Origin: JALOAF01 sp035446765 | GTDB taxonomy: Bacteria; Patescibacteriota; Gracilibacteria; Absconditabacterales; Absconditicoccaceae | NCBI GenBank assembly: GCA_035446765.1 | Contig: DAOTFU010000037.1 | Location: 1-7,596, forward strand | Length of the DNA: 7,596 nucleotides | Reading direction: 5' to 3' | Shown: one piece after another, positions 1 through 6,693 of the stretch | Layout: the number at the start of each line of letters is the position of its first letter | Numbering within the stretch: the first letter of the stretch is position 1 | Made by a program: the position numbers and the translations under genes | Notes under the pieces: model-generated | Databases searched by the model: none | Told to the model about the DNA's origin: nothing | The model's input: the letters and a program-made list of their open reading frames with translations, nothing else

Positions 1-2229
1 ATAAAATGAGAAAATTCTGATTTAAGTTTCTACTTTCAACCAAGAAACGGAGAAATATACAAAGAAAATAATTTCAAACATAGTTTTGATGAACTATGAT
101 GTCAATTTGTAGATATGACAGTAGAAGACACGTCAATGTGAATCAACGACAAAGCTAGAATATGGTTTAAAGTATACAATGCGCTACCTATTTTAAAAAA
201 TGTTGTATTATTTTTCCCACAATATGGAAATGAAATGTGAATATGATTCAATGAAAATTATGTAAAAGATATATTTAATACTGAGTTTGATCCACTTATA
301 GTAAAAGTAAATGCTACAGAAACTATAGATCCAGACGGTTTCATATCTTATTTTAAACGATATTACTATTATAAAGATGATCCAACAAGATTATTGGAGA
401 CAAAGATTACACCATGAGACATCAACTATGCATACTTTTCTTTGCCAAAGATACCTTGAGAATTTATGTTTGGAGTGACAATGTATGACAGTGATGATGG
501 TAAAAATTCAAGTGAAAATATTATATGAAACTGACCTATAGTATTTTTCCCACCAGATACCAAAAGACCAGATATACCACTAGTAACACTAAAACTAGAC
601 AAAACTACTGTAGAAGTCGGTGATGAAGTCACTTTTGATGTAATATCAAAAATTATATCAGACAAAGAAGACTTTGTACAAGAAAGGACAATAATGTATG
701 ATTTTGACTGAGATGGAGAACGAGACTTAACCACCAAAAAAGATCGTGTAAAATATGTATATACTACACCTAGTGATATATGATACACACCAAGAGCAGC
801 AGTATTGTATAGATGATACAAATGAATATGAAAATGATGAAACATAATAGTAAAAAAATGATTAAAACCTAGATTGTTGTTTGATAATGCTTGAAAATTT
901 GTAATCTTTAGAGATGTGAGCATATGAGAAATAGAAGAAAGCTCTACTTGTCTAAGTTTCGTAGATTGTAAAAGAGAAAACAACGGATATCTAATTGAAA
1001 ACAATGAAATACCATATTTTGCTTTTGAATATCCAGAATACCAAAAATATTTTGTATCAATGAATATAAAAGACAAATATGCAAATGAGGCTAACAAAAG
1101 ACGAGCACTAACTTTAACTGGTATTGAGATATCAAGTGGTACTAAAACAACAAGCGGAGAATATATAAATTATACTTGAGATTTCAAATTATTGTCTATA
1201 CCTGCTAATCAAACAAATGGTAGTGGTGAAATAGAGATATTTGTATGAAAGAGTCTTGAAAATAGTATATTGTTTTATCTCATGTACAATGATCCTGATC
1301 AAAACAAAGAGTGTTATGTAGATCTAGACATTAGTGATCAAAACGAAAAAGACTTTTATTGTAACGAACTATTTTTCACAAAATTTGATCCAAAATACGA
1401 AAGCAATGTAGGAAAAATATACTACCAATCATGATGAAAACTAATATCAAAAGATCTTAAAATATCTTTCTTAGATTTTGCTATAGAACTAGATGAAAAT
1501 ACACAAGTAATATACAACAAAATTACAAAACTAATCAACAACGTAAAAGATGAAAACGTTAAAGCACTTTTGATCAATCTACAAAAATGAATAATAGACC
1601 CTATAGAAGTAGAATCAAACATAATAGCTATACAAAACTATCTAGTAAGCAATGAAAATATTGCATTAAATGACCAAGAAAAAGAAGATGTAAACCGAGT
1701 AATAAACGAACTATCAAATACAACTACAATATCAGCAAACTGATGAACTGAATATGATATAGCAAAAGCAGAAATACTTGGTATATTGCCAAGCAATTTG
1801 AGAACTGATACAGAAAAGCTATTTGTAGAATTTGAAAATGCTCAATGAAATCAAGATGAATGATTAGACCAAAATACACAAAGAAAAAATATACTAAACA
1901 AAATAGTATCTTTGATATCTCAAAAGATAAATACAGACGAAACAGAACAGGGTGAAGACGAGATAGCAAAAGACGACATGGATCTTATCATTATGCCAAA
2001 TATCTGTAAAATAATGGACTATTATAACATGCCAAGTGAAAAATGTGTATCTGAAGATACTAAAATAGTAGAAGAACAAAATCTTGAAATAGAGCAATGA
2101 GCAAAATCTTGGCTAAAAACACTTCTAATTATATTGTGAATATTCTTGTGAATATTTGTCGTATTGATAGTGGTTTTTGCTGTAAAAGCCAAGATAAACA
2201 AACAAAAAGAAGAATGAGAAGAAGAATAA
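1..2229 (+). CDS. Membrane-anchored surface protein with PKD/Ig-like domains (5' partial, UGA=Gly)
   Basis: Open in frame 1 from the window edge to TAA at 2227-2229, giving 742 visible residues; the N-terminus lies outside the window. About 32 in-frame TGA codons are read as Gly. Residues about 96-185 resemble a PKD/Ig-like domain (DPDG at 110-113, later GEFMFGVTMYDSDDGK). Residues about 194-285 form a second one, opening VEVGDEVTFDV and carrying the acidic loop YDFDGDGE at 233-240, like the Ca-binding WDFDGDG loop of PKD domains. After more beta-like sequence, a helix-rich part (about 485-690) leads to the segment IIMPNICKIMDYYNMPSEKC. One membrane helix (about 707-728) and a charged tail rich in Lys and Glu follow. 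I infer an extracellular adhesive or structural protein anchored by its C-terminus, with the tail in the cytoplasm. Four CGA codons (residues 120, 241, 368, 566) are probably Trp. No terminator is visible behind it. The domain class is fairly sure; the function is not known. Confidence 0.88.
358..360 (+). other. CGA codon at the conserved Trp of a PKD-like domain
   Basis: This is codon 120 of the surface protein. In PKD-type domains a DPDG turn is followed by six residues and then the core tryptophan (DPDGTIVSYEW). Here DPDG (110-113) is followed by FISYFK and then CGA, so CGA sits on that Trp. This agrees with CGA being read as Trp. Confidence 0.6.
2134..2157 (+). repeat. 12-base tandem duplication in the membrane anchor
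   Basis: Two adjacent copies of TTGTGAATATTY (11 of 12 bases identical) encode LGIF-LGIF, residues 712-719. The duplication creates a GxxxG helix-packing motif in the membrane helix, and both glycines are UGA codons. Confidence 0.7.
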
Positions 2230-2247
2230 AAAAACAGTAATAAAAAC

Positions 2248-2275
2248 TTGACATAAATAGATAAATTATTATAAT
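2248..2275 (+). promoter_or_regulatory. Consensus sigma-70 promoter for the secreted-protein gene
   Basis: A perfect -35 box TTGACA (2248-2253) and a perfect -10 box TATAAT (2270-2275) are separated by 16 bases in the 76-base gap between the two + strand genes. Transcription should start near 2282, leaving a leader of about 24 bases with no Shine-Dalgarno motif before the ATG at 2306. The second gene therefore need not depend on transcription of the first. Confidence 0.8.
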
Positions 2276-2305
2276 AATAAAGATTTAATAAATAAAACCT
2301 ATCAA

Positions 2306-4513
2306 ATGAATTTAAACAAAACACCAAACACACCAAAAAGATTAAATCCAAAAATGTTTGCATTAGGTGCTGCTACTATTTTTATGTTGTTGTGACAACC
2401 ACTAGATAGTCTTGCAAAAAACAAAAAACAAGAAATAGCAAATGCTTTAAACATAGAGCTAAAAGAAAACAATCTAAATATAGATGAGATGAATAAAGCT
2501 ATTTTTGAAGAAAATAAATCTTTTGAGATGAATGGGCAGATAATCGACAAAGATAGTATCTGTAAAGCTTACATAGCCAATAATATTTACATATGATGAA
2601 AATCAATTACAGAAACAGAATTTGGTTATTGAGTAAATAGGTCAAGCTCTTTGGAAAATTGATACAATATAATATATACTCAAAAATTCAAATGAATAAA
2701 ATGATTTGAAGAACAAGAAACAGAAGTATCTATGAAAATAGACTTAGAATTTATATATGAAAACAACAATATATATATAAAAATTACATGACTAACAGAT
2801 ATAGATCACTCAATAGAATTACCAGACAATTGAGAATATATACTAAAAGATGTAGTATATGACTATGAAATCAATGGGTTAAATAAAAAATGAAAAGCTA
2901 TAGATATAAGTTTCAAAGCCAACCCAGAAAAGACAGAAAATAGAATAAAAGAAAAAATAAAATGATTTGAGTTTAAAAACAGTACTAAAATAAAAAACAT
3001 AAAAGAATATGAAAACACACAAATTACAAAATTAAACGACATATCTTTGTGAAAGGAAGTATACAAAGAATGAGACAAATATTATAGAGATTTGTGTATT
3101 GTGGAAAACAAAATATATCGTCCAATACTCAAAGTATATTTTGACCAAAAAGGTAAACTAGATGAGACAAAGACGAAAGAACAGATCAAAGACAATAAAA
3201 TCACTGTCTTTTGAGTTGATATAAAAATAGAAAAACTAGAACTAAAGGACAACACAATATTAGTTGATTTAAATCAAGACGATATAGCAAAGCTAATAAA
3301 AAAAGTAAAAGAACATAGAACTACACTAATCGAATTAATCAACAATGCTGAAGTGTGACCAAATAGTTCATTTACTTGATTTAATAAAGAAGAAAGAGAA
3401 AGAGAATGGAGTAACCAAAAAGAACGAACCTTTGATAGTAAACTAATGTCTTTGCAATTGGTAGATGACACTTATATATTTACAGTAAACAACTGAGATA
3501 AAATAGAATTATATTTTGGTATGAAACCAAACAAACAATGAAAAGACGAAGTTTATCTCAAAAATAAAAACAACCAAGAGGTGGGTGCATTTTTTATCAA
3601 TACAGATAAAGAATGATTTTATAAAGCTACAATAGAAAGCTGACAATTGAAAATAATAAAAATCAAAAAAGAATGAGAAAATGTAGACAATCAGCTACCA
3701 GAATTTTCATGACAAAACAACATGGAAAGTATATTAGAAAATGAAAGTATAAACACATTTTACAATGAAAAACAAAAAACTTTAGAATATTTCTCAAATG
3801 ATTGAACTTTGATCACAAGTATCAAGTGTGAAAAAAAAGAAAATGGAACATACAAACTAGAAAAACAAGAAAATGATATATCTATACAAGATCTTTACAA
3901 CTATAAAGATTTTGCAAATATAGTAAGTACTATAGAGACAAACCAACTAGAATTAAATATATTGGATGTGGATATACTAAATAGTTTCAAGACCTTATTA
4001 TCTTCATGACAATTTAAGATAAAAAATAAAGAACAAAACTTAATTAAAATCAATGATGGAGAGTGAAACATATACTACTGCGAAATAAAAGACAAAAAAA
4101 ATACTCGATCTGTTAGTCCAGACCAAAATACATACGAACAAAGCAAAAAAGCCTTAAATTTTATCAAATCTAGACTCGAAGTAGTAAAAAAACTTCAAGA
4201 CGCATGAATAAAATGGAAAAACAATTGAAAAGAAGAGGATTTCACAAAATTTGTATGATGATGACGAGGTATTGGTAAGAGCATAATTAAAGCAAATGAT
4301 ATAATTAATTTTATATCATGAATCACAAATACCACAACAATAACAATATTGCGATGAGAGTGACAAAGAACAGAAATAGTACACGATTTATCAAGAAAAT
4401 GACGAAAAATACAAATAAGATGAAAAGACAAAGTAGATATATGAAATCAATGGTATAGTATAAAAATAAACAACGATGGAAATATAATATTAGATCCTAT
4501 AGAAATAAAATAA
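2306..4513 (+). CDS. Predicted secreted protein, 735 aa, no recognised family (UGA=Gly)
   Basis: ATG 2306 to TAA 4511-4513, with about 36 in-frame TGA codons read as Gly. The N-terminus looks like a Sec signal peptide: a basic n-region (K5, K11, R12, K16), a hydrophobic core at about 17-30 (MFALGAATIFMLLG) and a likely cut after Ala37 in DSLA-KNKK. No other membrane segment is seen, so release or surface association is likely. The mature part is rich in Lys, Glu, Asn and Ile and looks like alternating beta-strands and helices. The C-terminus has a glycine run FVGGG followed by GIGKS (about 649-659) and a last beta-rich stretch with NQWYSIKINNDGN. I do not recognise a domain. The start fits the consensus promoter upstream and the signal peptide directly after it. 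Five CGA codons (residues 374, 601, 654, 683, 700) may be Trp. A hairpin terminator follows seven bases after the stop. Confidence 0.88.
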
Positions 4514-4519
4514 TTAATT

Positions 4520-4581
4520 AAAAAATACAACAAACTAACAAATTTCATCTCAAAAACCCAGTTAGTTTCGTTGTATTTTTT
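4520..4581. terminator. Bidirectional intrinsic terminator between convergent genes
   Basis: The left arm AAAAAATACAACAAACTAAC (4520-4539) pairs with GTTAGTTTCG plus TTGTATTTTTT (4561-4581), with a single bulged base and a 21-base loop. The A-rich and T-rich ends of the stem give a U-run in either direction. It lies between the stop of the secreted-protein gene (4513) and the stop of the opposing adenylate kinase gene (4588), so it can end both transcripts. Confidence 0.85.
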
Positions 4582-4587
4582 GCTATA

Positions 4588-5169
4588 TTACAAATATCAT
4601 CTTTCACCCAATACTTTTATCGTTTGTTCAAAAACTTCTTTTATTTTACCTCTACCATCTATTTCTATCAACCTTCATTTTTGTCTAAAATAATCTATCA
4701 CTGGCATAGTTTCTTTTTGGTATATATCAAGTCTAGTCTCAATAGATTCAATGTTGTCATCTTCACGTCATTCTTTTTTTGCTCTAGCCAAAAGTCTCTC
4801 TACAGCCAATTCTCTTGGTATGTCATAATAAATCGCTATACAGTCTCTTTTTTTGAGATAAGACTTAGACAAAAAATAGTGTAATTGATTTTCTGTCCTC
4901 AAAAAACCATCTATCAGCATATTTTGATCTTTTTCTAATAAGTGCATATATATATCAAAAAGGCCAAATACCACAGCATCATCCACCATTTTTCACTCTT
5001 TCATACTCTCTCTAATGTGTGCTCACAATACATTATCATTTGACTTCAAGGCTCTTAAAATATTTCCAGGTTCAAAATACTGATAACTTGGAAATTTTTC
5101 TAAAAATAAATCAGCTTGTGTTCATTTACCAGATCATTGCATCCCAAAAAATACTATATCTTTTTTCAT
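4588..5169 (-). CDS. adk: Adenylate kinase family, short-LID type
   Basis: ATG at 5169 to TAA at 4590-4588, 193 residues. Enzymes of this family interconvert ATP+AMP and 2 ADP in the cytoplasm. The P-loop is GMQGSGKGT (9-17), and Gly12 and Gly16 are UGA codons, so a standard-code annotation would destroy the gene. The catalytic arginines expected from the family are present: R39 (NILR), R91 (DGFLRT), R129, R135 (GREDDN, 134-139) and R146. The tail follows the family pattern (YQKETMPVIDYF, then IEIDG). The LID is short, with no zinc-binding cysteine insert. Two oddities are in the NMP-binding part: the usual STGD before the first Arg is EPGN (33-36), and DGFPRT is DGFLRT, so the monophosphate preference could differ from AMP. 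The gene lies behind the rpsI terminator, outside the usual secY-adk-map context, and has no Shine-Dalgarno motif. The family is sure; strict AMP specificity is inferred. Confidence 0.9.
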
Positions 5170-5204
5170 GTTTTTTATATTTAATAAAATATATATACTA
5201 TTAT

Positions 5205-5230
5205 TTTATAGTTTTATTCTAAAAAAACAA
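5205..5230 (-). promoter_or_regulatory. Weak candidate promoter for adk
   Basis: Read on the - strand, TTGTTT (5230-5225) and TATAAA (5210-5205) lie between the rpsI terminator and the adk start. The spacing of 14 bases is short and the whole stretch is AT-rich, so this is a guess. Its main support is that adk follows a terminator and should need its own promoter. Confidence 0.22.
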
Positions 5231-5242
5231 ATTTTTAAAACA

Positions 5243-5270
5243 AAAAATCTCACCATTTGGTAAGACTTTT
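5243..5270 (-). terminator. Intrinsic terminator of the rpoA-rplQ-rplM-rpsI transcript
   Basis: On the - strand, 19 bases after the rpsI stop, AAAAGTCTTACC (5270-5259) pairs over 12 positions with GGTGAGATTTTT (5254-5243) around an AAAT loop. Two of the pairs are G-U. A U-rich tail (TTTTTTGTTTT) follows. Read from the + strand, the two wobble pairs become A-C mismatches, so the signal is directional. It separates the ribosomal cluster from adk. Confidence 0.8.
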
Positions 5271-5288
5271 GATATATGTTTTATATTT

Positions 5289-5711
5289 TTATCTTTTTGA
5301 CCAAGTAGGAGCTTTTCTCGCTTTCTTCAAACCTGGTTTTTTTCTTTCTTTGATTCTAGGATCTCTTTTCAAAAGACCATGAGGTTTAAGTGTTGTCCTA
5401 AGATCTGAATCCCAATCTATCAATGCTCTAGCAAAACCCAATTTGATAGCATCAGATTGTCATGCTGTACCTCATCATTTTACAGATATATCAGCATCAA
5501 AGTTTTTTACATAATCTTTACCAAGCACCAAAAATGGCATAATAGCATTTTCATACAAATGAGCATTACCTCAAAAATATTCTTTCAAGCTTATTTCTTT
5601 TTCACTTGGAAGCTTTATATTAAATTGTCATTTTCCCTTTGGAAAAAGCTTTATCACAGCAGAAGTTTCTTTTCTTCTACCTATCGCATAATTGTATTCT
5701 TTTGTGGCCAT
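5289..5711 (-). CDS. rpsI: 30S ribosomal protein S9 (uS9)
   Basis: ATG 5711 to TAA 5291-5289, 140 residues. S9 is a small-subunit head protein whose C-terminal tail reaches the P-site tRNA. Landmarks in order are GRRK (11-14), a YFGGNA segment, the signature GGGTAGQSDAIKLGFARAL, LLKRDPRIKERKKPGLKKAR and the terminal SKR. Five glycines are UGA codons, including three in GGGTAGQ. All the conserved arginines are AGA or AGG, none CGA. The start overlaps the rplM stop by one base (TAATG), so translation is probably coupled. It is the last gene before the terminator of the cluster. Length is slightly above the usual 130. Confidence 0.97.
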
Positions 5712-6172
5712 TATTTATACAAGTTTACAGGTTTAAAATTATCATATTTAGTAGTTGTTCATACAACCAATTTTAATCTTTTCATCCTACTATCTCTAAG
5801 TTTATTTTTTGGCAACATACCTCTTACAGCAAACCAAAGAGCTTTTGTAGGATCTTTTTTCAACAAATTAGCCAAATTTATACTTTTTACATTACCCTTA
5901 TATCCACTATAAGAATAATAAGTTTTTTGTTGCAATTTATTGTTACCAGTTACTTTAAATTTATCAGCATTTTCTACTATCACACAATCTCAAGCATCCC
6001 AAAAATCAGACAAATAACTTTTGTTTTTTCACATAAGTTTTTTGGCAATATCCACAGACAGTCTACCCAAAGTAAGACCGGTAGCATCTACCTTGTATCG
6101 TTTTCTATTTTTTTCTTGGTCAACCCTTTTTACCCATAGAGTCTTATTCAAGTCACTTTTTGTAAATTCCAT
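5711..6172 (-). CDS. rplM: 50S ribosomal protein L13 (uL13)
   Basis: ATG 6172 to TAA 5713-5711, 153 residues. L13 is an early-assembling large-subunit protein. Landmarks are YKVDATGLTLGRLS (26-39), KKLMGKNKSYLSDFWDAGD, VIVENADKFKVTGN, YYSYSGYKGNVKS and the signature AVRGMLPKNKL. Three Gly are UGA: in MGKNK, in DAGD and near the C-terminus. Codon 25 is CGA where the family has Trp (RDWYVVDATGKTLGRLA in E. coli). The C-terminus is odd: the usual YAGxxHPHxAQxP is replaced by VVGTTTKYDNFKPVNL, without the histidines. The gene ends in a one-base overlap with rpsI, the classical L13-S9 pair. No Shine-Dalgarno motif precedes the start, which lies 41 bases after rplQ. Confidence 0.97.
6098..6100 (-). 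other. rplM: CGA codon at the conserved Trp of L13
   Basis: This is codon 25 of rplM (TCG on the + strand). It aligns with the Trp of the W-Y-x-V-D-A block that opens the L13 core. It is the only in-frame CGA in the five housekeeping genes. Conserved arginines in these genes use AGA, AGG or CGT, while TGG is also used for Trp. This suggests CGA is read as Trp. Confidence 0.65.
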
Positions 6173-6213
6173 TTTTAAAACAAATTCTATATAAAATCAT
6201 AATCAAAAACAAA

Positions 6214-6600
6214 TTATGCCAATTTTAACATAACCTGTTCAGCCGCATCTCCTTTTCTAAATCACATTTTATAATTAGAAACGAAAGATTTATTTTGTTC
6301 TTTGATATATTTTGGCAACAAAGTATTCATTACCTTTTTTCACTCTGCTTCTCCATATATTGTAGCCTTGATTATCCTAATACACTCTCTTTTGCTATCA
6401 TTTTCTTCGTTGTATCTATTGTAAGTCTTTACCAATTTAGAAAAAAATGCATCAGCCTCAGCTTTTAATACTTTAGCTCTTTTCGGTGTAGTAACAACCT
6501 TTCCATTCTTTACCAAACTAGTAAGCAAATTTCTCAAAAAAACTTCTTTTTTCTTTGCTCCAGTATTAAGTTCTTTTAATTTATTAATTCTATGTCTCAT
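6214..6600 (-). CDS. rplQ: 50S ribosomal protein L17 (bL17)
   Basis: ATG 6600 to TAA 6216-6214, 128 residues, the usual length. The start is chosen because L17 begins MRHR; an upstream in-frame ATG at 6612 would add four residues and is less likely. Landmarks are MRHRINKL, then RNLLTSLVKNGKVVTTPKRAKVLKAEAD in pieces (about 24-51), and a C-terminal MGFRKGDAAEQVMLKL matching the family's K-x-G-x-R-x-G-D-A-A end. Two Gly are UGA, one of them the conserved Gly before FRKGD. It follows rpoA, as in most bacteria, and lies 41 bases before rplM, with no truA between them. L17 binds 23S rRNA near the exit of the large-subunit tunnel. Confidence 0.96.
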
Positions 6601-6642
6601 TTTTATAAACAAACAATTTAAATAATTTTCATTTTACAACTT

Positions 6643-6689
6643 ACATTGTGCATTTTGCATTACAAATTTCACATTGCACATTTTGCATT
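6643..6689 (-). repeat. Imperfect 19-base direct repeat in the rpoA-rplQ gap
   Basis: ACATTGTGCATTTTGCATT (6643-6661) recurs as ACATTGCACATTTTGCATT (6671-6689), 17 of 19 identical. The two differing bases are TG in one and CA in the other, which leaves TGTGCA and TGCACA able to pair over only six bases. The repeats fill most of the 93-base untranslated gap. The composition differs from neighbouring AT-only gaps. No function is visible. Confidence 0.65.
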
Positions 6690-6693
6690 TCTA

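Noticed and set aside
426..1097. A 223-codon open frame on the - strand, the longest by the standard code
   Set aside because: It is antisense to the PKD protein, Ser-rich because each sense TGA reads TCA on the opposite strand, and has no recognisable domain. The + strand gene is open over the full length with UGA=Gly.
1912..2100. Short + strand ORF within the PKD protein as a separate small gene
   Set aside because: It is in the same frame as the large gene and is only a piece between UGA codons, with no own promoter.
4256..4288. Walker A-like string in the secreted protein (GxxxxGKS pattern in GGG-x-GIGKS)
   Set aside because: The protein carries a signal peptide, so an ATP-binding loop outside the cell is unlikely. 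No Walker B or other NTPase motif follows, and a Gly run makes a chance match easy.
5457..5912. 151-codon + strand ORF opposite rpsI and rplM
   Set aside because: It spans the overlap of two convincing ribosomal genes on the other strand; it is open only because of AT-rich antisense codons.
6173..6213. Possible truA remnant between rplQ and rplM
   Set aside because: Only 41 AT-rich bases are present, with no coding trace; truA is simply absent from this position.
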